In this document: one piece after another, positions 7,592-14,737 of the stretch
How the letters are laid out: each line of letters opens with the position of its first letter
Position numbering within the stretch: position 1 is the first letter of the stretch
The notes under the pieces: model-generated
What the model saw: the letters and a program-made list of their open reading frames with translations, nothing else
Told to the model about the DNA's origin: nothing
Database searches by the model: none
Program-made: the position numbers and the translations under genes
Assembly (NCBI GenBank): GCA_023434465.1
Contig: JAEYSQ010000072.1
Coordinates: 1 to 23,138 of the forward strand
Direction: 5' to 3'
Source of the DNA: Actinomycetes bacterium
Lineage (GTDB): Bacteria; Actinomycetota; Thermoleophilia; Solirubrobacterales; 70-9
Length of the DNA: 23,138 nt

Positions 7592-8416
7592 ATGAGTTCG
7601 GGGTTCTACAAACCGAGGTTCCTCCGGGTCTTTGCCGGCCTGGTCTATCTCTACCTCTTCATCCCGATCGCGATCGTGATCGTGTTCTCGTTCAACAGCC
7701 AGAAGTCGCTGCAGGTGATGGAGGGCCTCTCCTTCCGCTGGTACACCGAGTTCTTCAACGATCCGACCCTGATGGACTCGCTGCTCACCTCGGTGCAGAT
7801 CGCGCTGGTCACGATGGTGATCGCGACGATCGTCGGAACCGCTCTGGCGATCGGCCTGGTCCGGGCCCACTCGGGAACCTCGAAGGGGTTCAACATCCTG
7901 ATGCTGGTCCCGCTGATCACGCCCGAAATCGTGGCCGGCATCTCCGCTCTTCTGATCTTTTCGCAGCTTGGCGTCGCCCTCTCGATCTGGACGATAATCC
8001 TTGCCCACATCACCTTCTCGATCTCCTACGTGACGATCGTGGTGCGGGGCCGTCTGGCCTCGATCGGGGTCGAGGTGGAGGAGGCGGCCCAGGATCTCGG
8101 GGCCAGCAAGTGGGAGTCGGTGCGCCTGGTCCTTGTGCCGGCGCTCTGGCCGGCGATCGTCGCCGCGGGGCTGCTCGTCTTCGCGCTCAGCTTCGACGAC
8201 TTCGTGCTGTCGTTCTTCACCACCGGCGAAGATGCCCAGCCGCTGCCGGTGCGGATCTGGTCGATGATCAGGTTCGGCGTTTCACCCACCATCAACGCGG
8301 TCGGCACCTTGATGATGGTCGTCTCGATCACCGCGGTCGCTCTGGCGGTCCTGATCCCGAGACTGTTCGGACGCCGCGAAAGCGGAGTCAAAGTTCTGAC
8401 CGGAGCGGAGGAATGA
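7592..8416 (+). CDS. ABC transporter permease, PotC/PotI type
   Basis: A 274-residue permease with about six transmembrane helices. PIAIVIVFSFN at the N-terminus and the coupling loop VEEAAQDLGASKWESVRLVLVP are family marks, and LSFDDFVLSFFTTG is typical of PotC-like subunits. ATG 7592 follows the previous stop by 5 bases; GGAGG lies 13 bases upstream, rather far, so translation may partly depend on coupling. It forms the second half of the importer pore. Confidence 0.94.
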   Translation: MSSGFYKPRFLRVFAGLVYLYLFIPIAIVIVFSFNSQKSLQVMEGLSFRWYTEFFNDPTLMDSLLTSVQIALVTMVIATIVGTALAIGLVRAHSGTSKGFNILMLVPLITPEIVAGISALLIFSQLGVALSIWTIILAHITFSISYVTIVVRGRLASIGVEVEEAAQDLGASKWESVRLVLVPALWPAIVAAGLLVFALSFDDFVLSFFTTGEDAQPLPVRIWSMIRFGVSPTINAVGTLMMVVSITAVALAVLIPRLFGRRESGVKVLTGAEE

Positions 8417-8417
8417 G

Positions 8418-9509
8418 ATGAACGGCGAAGCGATCGGAATCCAGGGAGTGACCAAGCGGTTCGGGGACTTCGTCGCGGTCGATGACGTAAACCTCTCGAT
8501 CGCCCAGGGTGAATTCTTCTCCCTGCTCGGCCCCTCGGGCTGCGGCAAGACGACCACGCTCCGCATGCTGGCCGGCTTCGAAGTTCCGACCGAAGGCCGC
8601 ATCCTGCTCGAGGGCGATCCGGTCGAGAAGGTGCCGCCGCATCAGCGCAACGTCAACATGGTCTTCCAGAGCTATGCGCTCTTCGAGCACCTCGACGTCG
8701 AGAACAACGTGGCCTTCGGTCTCAAGCGCAAGAAAGTGCCGAAGGAGGAGATCAGGACCAGGGTGGCAGAGGCCCTGGAGTTGGTGGACCTTTCGTCTCG
8801 CTCCAGCGCCCGGCCGAACGAGCTTTCCGGCGGCCAGCGACAGCGGGTCGCCCTGGCCCGGGCTCTGGTAAACCAGCCGCGGGTACTGCTGCTCGACGAA
8901 CCGCTCGGCGCCCTCGACCTGAAACTTCGCCGCCAGATGCAGATCGAACTGAAGGCGATCCAGCGCGAAGTCGGGATCACCTTCGTCTACGTCACCCATG
9001 ACCAGGAAGAAGCGCTCTCGATGAGCGACCGGATCGCGGTCATGAGCGAAGGACGGGTCGCACAATGCGGCCCGCCGGAAGAGATCTACGAGCATCCGAC
9101 CGAAGAGTTCGTGGCCGGCTTCATCGGGATCTCGAACCTGCTCGAAGGCAGGGTCGAAACGGGTGGCAGGGTAAGGATCGGCGAGGACTGCCTGGCCGTG
9201 CCGGACCTCGGCGACGGTCACGGTGACGGCGAGAAGGTTCAGATCGCGGTCCGTCCGGAGAAGGTGGCGGTCGACGAGATCGGCGGCGACCCCTACGCGA
9301 TCGAACCGGAGATGTTCACGGTCGAGGGCGAGATCGAAAGCAAGGTCTATCTCGGGGTCGGCAACCAGCTCACCTTGAAACTGAAGGACGGCAGCCGCCT
9401 GGTCGCCCTCGAGCAGGCGACCTACCGGGTTCGGGCCGACGAACAGTGGGAGGTCGGCCAGCGGGTCCGGATCGGCTGGCATCCCGAGCACTGCATGATC
9501 CTGGGCTGA
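8418..9509 (+). CDS. ABC transporter ATP-binding protein, PotA/PotG type
   Basis: A 363-residue cytoplasmic ATPase. Walker A GPSGCGKTT is at 38-46, the Q-loop VFQSYALF at 82-89, signature LSGGQ at 136-140, Walker B VLLLDE with Glu 161, D-loop GALD, and switch His 194 in VTHDQEEAL. The C-terminal third fits the TOBE substrate-control domain of PotA-like subunits. The gene starts 1 base after the previous stop with GGAGGAATGAG before the ATG. All four importer parts are therefore present and intact. Other substrates handled by this ABC subfamily (iron, sulfate, maltose) are less likely given the binding protein and permeases. Confidence 0.95.
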   Translation: MNGEAIGIQGVTKRFGDFVAVDDVNLSIAQGEFFSLLGPSGCGKTTTLRMLAGFEVPTEGRILLEGDPVEKVPPHQRNVNMVFQSYALFEHLDVENNVAFGLKRKKVPKEEIRTRVAEALELVDLSSRSSARPNELSGGQRQRVALARALVNQPRVLLLDEPLGALDLKLRRQMQIELKAIQREVGITFVYVTHDQEEALSMSDRIAVMSEGRVAQCGPPEEIYEHPTEEFVAGFIGISNLLEGRVETGGRVRIGEDCLAVPDLGDGHGDGEKVQIAVRPEKVAVDEIGGDPYAIEPEMFTVEGEIESKVYLGVGNQLTLKLKDGSRLVALEQATYRVRADEQWEVGQRVRIGWHPEHCMILG

Positions 9510-9533
9510 ACCCTTTTCCTTGAGTTGGGTTTT
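9509..9533 (+). terminator. Weak possible terminator after the importer operon
   Basis: AACCC (9509-9513) can pair with GGGTT (9527-9531), followed by only a short T run. The stem is 5 bp and the loop 13 bases. It overlaps the -35 region of the next promoter, so this is a tentative call. Confidence 0.2.
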
Positions 9534-9548
9534 CCCACCGAATAGTCT
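9520..9548 (+). promoter_or_regulatory. Promoter of the secreted protease, leaderless start
   Basis: -35 TTGAGT (9520-9525), 17-base spacer, -10 TAGTCT (9543-9548). The GTG start codon follows after 6 bases, so the mRNA probably begins at the start codon. Confidence 0.55.
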
Positions 9549-9554
9549 CGGGTC

Positions 9555-11486
9555 GTGAGGGTGCAGGGTCCACTGATAGGGAAGCTCACGGCGTTTCTCC
9601 TCCCGCTCGCATTGATCGGACCGGTCTCGGCGTTGGCATCGGAAGAGGTGATGGTGCGCTACGAGAGAGGCGCCGACCGCTCGGAGCTACGCGACGCGGC
9701 GGGAGTACTCCGAAGTGACTCGATGCTGCTCTCCCGTACCGAGGTCGTGGTTCCCATCCCCGGAAGCGATCGCAGTACCGCCGTTCAGCGCTTGCGCCAG
9801 CTCGACGGGGTGGAGCAGGTCGAACCGGTCCGCAACCTCCGGCTCGACGTCGATCCGCCCGACGACCCGTTCTTCAGGGCCCAATGGGCGCTGGAGAACA
9901 CCGGTCAGGCGATCACCGGGATCCCCGCGGGAACTCCGGGCGCGTCGATCGCGGCCCTGACCGGCTGGAACGTGGCGAGCCAGAGTCCTGGAGTGCTCAC
10001 CGCAGTGATCGACAGCGGGGTTCGGATCGATCATCCCGACCTAACCGGTCAGATCCGGGTCAATCCCGGTGAGATTGCCGGCAACGGAATTGACGATGAC
10101 TCGAACGGGCTGGTCGATGACGTCAAGGGCTGGAATTTCGTGACCGACTCGGTACCCGAAGATCACGGCACCCACGTGGCCGGGATCATTGGTGCCACCG
10201 CGGGCAACGGCATCGGAATCAGCGGGGTCAGCCAAAACGCGAACCTGTTGCCCTTGACCGCCTGCGTGGGGGGCGGCTGCCCCAGTGACGCGGTGGTCGA
10301 CGCGGCGGAGTACGCACGGCAGAGGGGGGCAAAGGTCGTGAACCTGAGCCTGGGCGGCGAATTGCCGAGACCACTTCTTCGGGACGTGATGGAATCGGCG
10401 GACGACGTGCTGTTCGTGGCCAGCGCAGGAAACGAGGGCGAGAACCCGACCCTTGCGTTCGGCAACACCGACCTGATACCGCATTACCCCTGCATGTCTG
10501 ACCAGGCGGTCGGCCTTCCCTTTTCCCCGGGATACGAGCCGCCGCTCGAAAACGTCATCTGCGTGGCCGGTAGCGATCGTGACGACCGCAAGACACCGAA
10601 ATCCAGCTACGGGGCAAGTGGCGTTGACCTTGCTGCACCGGGCGCCTCCATTCTCAGTACCGTCGCGAGCGGCAATTACGCATACAAGTCAGGGACTTCG
10701 ATGGCCGCGCCACAGGTTGCCGGTGCCGCGTCCCTGCTGCGCCAGGCCGAGCCGGGGTTGACCGCGGCTCAGGTCAAGCAGCGCATCCTCGCCTCGGTCG
10801 AGCCGGCCCCGGAATTCTCCGCCCTGTATCCGACCGTGACCGGTGGCCGTCTCGACCTGACCCGCCTCTTCGATGCGACGCTGACGCCACCGGAACTGAT
10901 CGGACCCGCCGACGGCGCCCGGTTGACGGAGGTGCCGGTGCTGCGCTGGAGCACGCCGGAAAAGCGCCTGCTCTACACGGTCGAAGTGAACGGGCTGCCG
11001 GAGTACGTCCAGCCCGGCCTCGCGCAGTACCGGCCGATCGGAAAGTTCCCGCCCGGAAGGCACACCTGGCGGATCAGGGTCACCGAGGCCGGCAACGATG
11101 AGGTCTACCTGAGCGAGGAACGCAGCTTCGTTCTCGAACCGAAGCCAGGTGCCCCGACGCTCAAGGTTTTGAAGGTGCGACCGGCCGGTGACCGCAAGGG
11201 CGGGGTAAGGGCGCGGCTTCGCCTTTCAGCGGCCGGCAAGGTCCGGGTGCTGGTCCGGCCCGCCAAGGGAGCGCGGGTCCTCGCGCGGGCGGCCGCTTCC
11301 CGGCGGAAGGGGGGAACCTTCACCTTGCTCGCCAGGCCGACCCGGGCCGGAAAGAGCGCGCTCCGGGGGAGGAAGCGCTTGCGGGTCCGGCTCGGCTTCA
11401 CGTACCGGCCCCGGTCCGGGCCGGTTCGCAAGGCCAGCCGCCGCGCCTGGATGTCAGCACCCAAGCGGACCGGAAACGGCCGCTGA
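9555..11486 (+). CDS. Secreted subtilisin-like serine protease (S8 family)
   Basis: A 643-residue precursor. A Sec signal spans about residues 1-29 (LTAFLLPLALIGPVSALA). Residues 31-97 look like an inhibitor-I9-type propeptide ending in VEQVEPVRNLRL. The catalytic triad is D153 in VIDSG, H204 in DHGTHVAG and S382 in SGTSMAAP, with N293 in SAGNEG for the oxyanion hole. Pairs of Cys (237/242, 313/336) may form disulfides. Residues 445-530 resemble a fibronectin-III-like domain; the last 100 are very Arg/Lys-rich and may bind the wall or an anionic polymer. GTG 9555 is chosen because it follows the -10 box by 6 bases and starts the signal peptide directly. The unrelated neighbours suggest a single-gene unit. 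It ends 4 bp from the convergent efflux gene. Confidence 0.95.
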   Translation: MRVQGPLIGKLTAFLLPLALIGPVSALASEEVMVRYERGADRSELRDAAGVLRSDSMLLSRTEVVVPIPGSDRSTAVQRLRQLDGVEQVEPVRNLRLDVDPPDDPFFRAQWALENTGQAITGIPAGTPGASIAALTGWNVASQSPGVLTAVIDSGVRIDHPDLTGQIRVNPGEIAGNGIDDDSNGLVDDVKGWNFVTDSVPEDHGTHVAGIIGATAGNGIGISGVSQNANLLPLTACVGGGCPSDAVVDAAEYARQRGAKVVNLSLGGELPRPLLRDVMESADDVLFVASAGNEGENPTLAFGNTDLIPHYPCMSDQAVGLPFSPGYEPPLENVICVAGSDRDDRKTPKSSYGASGVDLAAPGASILSTVASGNYAYKSGTSMAAPQVAGAASLLRQAEPGLTAAQVKQRILASVEPAPEFSALYPTVTGGRLDLTRLFDATLTPPELIGPADGARLTEVPVLRWSTPEKRLLYTVEVNGLPEYVQPGLAQYRPIGKFPPGRHTWRIRVTEAGNDEVYLSEERSFVLEPKPGAPTLKVLKVRPAGDRKGGVRARLRLSAAGKVRVLVRPAKGARVLARAAASRRKGGTFTLLARPTRAGKSALRGRKRLRVRLGFTYRPRSGPVRKASRRAWMSAPKRTGNGR

Positions 11487-11490
11487 AAGA

Positions 11491-13125
11491 TCAGTCGGAC
11501 GGCGGGTGCCTGGTCAGCGCAGGACTCCGGCCGGTGTTCGAAGTGACCCAGCGGGAGCGGCGGACGAAGATCTTTCCCTGCCCTTCAACCCGGTCCGCCT
11601 TGCGAACCAGGAAGAAGCAGGCCAACGCCCCGAGCAGGGCTATTCCCGCGGTCGAAAAGAAGACTAGCTCGTAGGCCGCGACATGCGCGCTGAGCACGTC
11701 GTTCAAGGCGTAGCGGATCGCCCGGGGCTGCTCGGAGATGTCGATGTGCCCGAGACCCTTCTGTTCGATCGCGAGGATGAAGTTCTTCCACTCCGAAACC
11801 TGTTCGCTGGTGGGATGAATCCCTTTCTCGGCCAGTGATTCGTTGGTGCGGTGGACCGAGTTGCTGACCAGGAGTGTTGAAAGCAGGGCGATGCCGACCG
11901 CGCCGCCGAGTTGCTCGCTCGTGTTGATCACCCCCGCTGCCTGGCCTTGGTCTTCCGGCGGCACGGCATCGAGTCCGGTCGGATCGTTGACGGTCAGCAC
12001 CATCCCCAGTCCAATCCCCTGGAGGATCAGGCCGGGAAGCAGGTAGACGTACTCCCGTTCACCGACCGCCAGGGCGAACGCGATGCCGGAGGCACCGAGT
12101 ACGAGGAACCCGGCGACCAGCGGGATCCTCCCACCGACCCGGTCGAACATCCGCCCGGCCAGGGGTCCGGCCAGGATGATCGGCACCGTGGCGGGTATCA
12201 GCGCGATGCCGGCCTGGATCGGGGTCAGCCCGATCATCATCAGCAGGAAATAGGGCAGCAGGTACGCGGTGCCGAGTTCGACCATGCCGGCCAAAAACTG
12301 GCTGATGTTCGAGGCGAGGAAGTTGAGGTGGCGAAACAGCCGGAACTCGATCATCGGGCTGCTGCTGCGCATCTCGACCAGGTAGAAGCCGGCAAACGCG
12401 AGTAATGCGAGCGCGACCGGCCCCAACACGCGGACGTCGCCGAGCCCCAGCACGCTGGCCTGGCTGAGTCCGAACACGAGACCGACGATCCCGATCGAGA
12501 AGGTCGTGACTCCGGGGAGGTCGAGGTTTCTCGAAGCGTGCCGATTCAACCGGAGCGGGGCGGTTGAACTCAGCGTGAGCAGGATCGTCACCACTGCCAG
12601 CGGCGTGTTGACGAGGAACACGAGGCGCCAGTCGATCGAGGCCAGGCTGCCGCCGATCACTGGTCCGAGCGCTGCCGCGAAGGCGGCGAAACCGGCCAGA
12701 AGACCGAGTGCCTTGCCCTTCTCCTCCCGGGGAAATGTCGCGCTGACGATCGCCACGGCGGTCGGCATCATCAATGCCGCGCCCGCTCCCTGGACGGCGC
12801 GGGCGGTGATCATCCACGGCATCTCCTGGGCGAAACCGGCGAATGCGGAAGCCACGCTGAAGATGATTGCGCCGGCGATGAAGATCCTGCGCAGACCGAA
12901 TATGTCGCCCAGGCGACCACCCAGCACCATAAGCGCGGCGAGCGGAAGCATGTTGGCGGTCAGGATCCACTGGGAATCCGACGGGTCCCCGCCGAGGTCT
13001 TCCATCGCGTGAGGAATCGCCAACGGCACCGAGGTCTGATCGACCAGGATCATCGCCGAGCTGACCGTCATCGCGACCAGGGTCAGCCACATTTTCCTCC
13101 GGCTGGTTGGCGCCGAATCCGCCAT
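11491..13125 (-). CDS. MFS drug-efflux transporter, DHA2 (14-TM) family
   Basis: A 544-residue membrane protein with about 14 hydrophobic helices. LVDQTSVPLAIP in the first helix, motif A GGRLGDIFGLRR between helices 2 and 3, and the antiporter motif C region (LGPVIGGSL) place it in the EmrB/QacA-like proton-drug antiporters. A hydrophilic segment near residues 425-455 lies before the last helix, as in this group. The ATG at 13125 is 14 bases after the enoyl-CoA hydratase stop. No Shine-Dalgarno is visible; instead TAGAAT lies 6 bases before the ATG, so a leaderless transcript from a promoter inside the upstream gene is possible. The operon start encodes a TetR regulator, a usual arrangement for efflux control. 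The substrate is unknown. Confidence 0.94.
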   Translation of the reverse strand: MADSAPTSRRKMWLTLVAMTVSSAMILVDQTSVPLAIPHAMEDLGGDPSDSQWILTANMLPLAALMVLGGRLGDIFGLRRIFIAGAIIFSVASAFAGFAQEMPWMITARAVQGAGAALMMPTAVAIVSATFPREEKGKALGLLAGFAAFAAALGPVIGGSLASIDWRLVFLVNTPLAVVTILLTLSSTAPLRLNRHASRNLDLPGVTTFSIGIVGLVFGLSQASVLGLGDVRVLGPVALALLAFAGFYLVEMRSSSPMIEFRLFRHLNFLASNISQFLAGMVELGTAYLLPYFLLMMIGLTPIQAGIALIPATVPIILAGPLAGRMFDRVGGRIPLVAGFLVLGASGIAFALAVGEREYVYLLPGLILQGIGLGMVLTVNDPTGLDAVPPEDQGQAAGVINTSEQLGGAVGIALLSTLLVSNSVHRTNESLAEKGIHPTSEQVSEWKNFILAIEQKGLGHIDISEQPRAIRYALNDVLSAHVAAYELVFFSTAGIALLGALACFFLVRKADRVEGQGKIFVRRSRWVTSNTGRSPALTRHPPSD

Positions 13126-13139
13126 CCGCGGATTCTAGA

Positions 13140-13913
13140 TCAGCGGCCCTCGTAGCTCGCCTTGCCGGGCCCCTCTGTGAGGAAGGAGTCAACCGCGTTG
13201 CGGAGGTCCTCGCTCTCGAAGAGCGCGGCGGCGTCCCGGCGGGTGACCCGATCGGCGCCGGCCATGCCTTCATCGCGCCAGGCTCGCACGATCCGTTTGG
13301 TCATCGCGTGCGCGAGGGTCGGACCGTTGGCGAGGCGGCCGGTCAGCTCACGGGCGTAAGCGTCAAGTTCGTCGTCCGGCTTGACTTCGTTGACCACGTT
13401 CCAGCGCTCCAGGGTCGTAGCATCGAAAAGCCCGCCGGTCATCACGAGCTGCCGGGCCCGACCGGAGCCCGCCCGCTCGGCCAGACGCTGCGGGCCGCCC
13501 ATCGAAGGAGTAAGTCCGACCACGATCTCGACCAGCCCGAACCGGGCCGACTCCGAAGCGATGATCAGGTCACAGGCGAGTGAAAGCTCGAAGGCCGCGG
13601 TCAGGGTCAGGCCGTGGGCGGCGAAGACGACCGGGAACGGCAAGCCTTCGACCCGGTCGATCAGGCCCAGAAGCTGCTCCCAGAGTCGGGTGCCCTCAGC
13701 CGCCGATAGTCCCTTGAACTCCTGGACGTTGACTCCTCCGGAGACGACCTTGCCCTCGGCCCGGATCAGCAGTCCGCGGGGTTGGTCGTCCTGCACGGAG
13801 TCGATCGCGGCGATGAGTTCGGAAGTCATTGCCCGGTCGAAGAGGTTGAGTGGCGGGGAGTCGAGGGTGATCACGGCCATCGGGCCGTCACGCTCGGTCT
13901 TTACGAGTGACAT
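13140..13913 (-). CDS. Enoyl-CoA hydratase/isomerase (crotonase) family protein
   Basis: A 257-residue crotonase-fold protein, normal length. The two oxyanion-hole segments are recognisable but altered: VSGGVNVQEF at 58-66 in place of the usual SAGADL type, and HGLTLTAAFELSLACDL at 100-115, where the common AxGGG is LTAAF. GLVEIVVGLTPSMGGPQRL (126-144) follows the family pattern. The changes in the second oxyanion segment argue against simple assignment as a beta-oxidation hydratase; hydrolase, isomerase or lyase activity on another acyl-CoA is possible. ATG 13913 is 3 bases after the TetR stop and the efflux gene follows by 14 bases, so the three are an operon. No SD stands out; translation is probably coupled. 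Confidence 0.92.
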   Translation of the reverse strand: MSLVKTERDGPMAVITLDSPPLNLFDRAMTSELIAAIDSVQDDQPRGLLIRAEGKVVSGGVNVQEFKGLSAAEGTRLWEQLLGLIDRVEGLPFPVVFAAHGLTLTAAFELSLACDLIIASESARFGLVEIVVGLTPSMGGPQRLAERAGSGRARQLVMTGGLFDATTLERWNVVNEVKPDDELDAYARELTGRLANGPTLAHAMTKRIVRAWRDEGMAGADRVTRRDAAALFESEDLRNAVDSFLTEGPGKASYEGR

Positions 13914-13916
13914 GGC

Positions 13917-14615
13917 TCAGACTTTGGCGAATCCCTCGAGGATCTGTCGCAAGCCGACCACGAAGAGCTCTTCGTCGCGTTCGGGATTCATCTCGGAGAG
14001 ATCGAGGATGCTGTCGAGCGCGGCGCGGGTTTCCTGGCTCGAAGTGTCGAGCACTCCGGCTTTCTTCCTGAACTCCTCCAGCACCTCGTGACCGGGGTGT
14101 TCGGGGCCGAGTTCCTCGTTCGCGTTTAGTCGGCTGGCGGCGTAGAGAGCGCTTCCGAAGCAGTAGCTGGCGTAGTAGTGGAAAGCTTCGCCGGCAGCTT
14201 TACCCGAAACGCCGAGTCGTTCGAAGACGTTCGCGAACAGCGCGATGCCGCCCGCCGAAAGCTCGTCTGTTCTGGGAACCGCAGACATGTACGGAGTGAT
14301 CTTGTAGTGCTTGAGAAAGGCCCGGCGGGCAAAGAGCCCGACCGTGACCAGGGTTTCGAGGGGATCGGATTCGAAGGGATTGCCGACCTCGGCCGTAGTT
14401 TCGGCCAGCACCTCGGTCCAGACCAGCTCGACTGCCGCCTGGACGATCTCTGCCCGCGACGTGTAGTGGTGATAGATCGCCGAGGGAGTGACGTTCAGCG
14501 CCGTCGCCAACTGCCGGATGCTCGGGTTGCCGCCGGCATCGAAGAGCCGCAAGGTCTCGGCCGCGATCTCCCCGGGTTCGAGGTGAGTGGTGCGTCCTGC
14601 TGCCAATCGGGTCAA
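13917..14615 (-). CDS. TetR family transcriptional regulator
   Basis: A 232-residue regulator with a TetR helix-turn-helix at about residues 32-55 (SIRQLATALNVTPSAIYHHY). The C-terminal ligand domain has no assigned family; it carries HYKITPYMSAVPRTDEL and FHYYASYCFGSALYAAS. The start is TTG 14615, supported by AAAGGAG 9 bases upstream on the minus strand; no ATG or GTG gives a full HTH with such a site. It heads an operon with a crotonase and an MFS efflux pump and is divergent from a LuxR-type ATPase regulator, so it probably represses its own operon in response to an exported or metabolised acyl compound. Confidence 0.93.
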   Translation of the reverse strand: MTRLAAGRTTHLEPGEIAAETLRLFDAGGNPSIRQLATALNVTPSAIYHHYTSRAEIVQAAVELVWTEVLAETTAEVGNPFESDPLETLVTVGLFARRAFLKHYKITPYMSAVPRTDELSAGGIALFANVFERLGVSGKAAGEAFHYYASYCFGSALYAASRLNANEELGPEHPGHEVLEEFRKKAGVLDTSSQETRAALDSILDLSEMNPERDEELFVVGLRQILEGFAKV

Positions 14616-14737
14616 ACTGCTGTATCTCCTTTGGCCGTCCCCGTCCGGGCTCTCTTACCGGGGTATCCAATTCCACTAGACGGAACCGAACAGTGAACGG
14701 AATTAAACCGTAAAGTCCCCGCGCTTAGTATTCACCC
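14616..14737. promoter_or_regulatory. Divergent control region between TetR and LuxR-type regulator genes
   Basis: 122 bases. It holds the TetR Shine-Dalgarno, a TACC-GG-GGTA palindrome at 14657-14666, and two direct CGGAA-started repeats ending in AAC near 14681 and 14698. On the plus strand a promoter for the LuxR-type gene has -35 TTAAAC (14703-14708), 17-base spacer and -10 TAGTAT (14726-14731), with GTG 14738 six bases later. I found no convincing minus-strand promoter by eye. Confidence 0.45.

Noticed and set aside
12059..13273. 404-codon minus-strand frame overlapping the efflux gene
   Set aside because: Same strand, different frame from the MFS gene; very Arg/Asp/Pro-rich, typical of an out-of-frame reading, and it starts within the crotonase gene.
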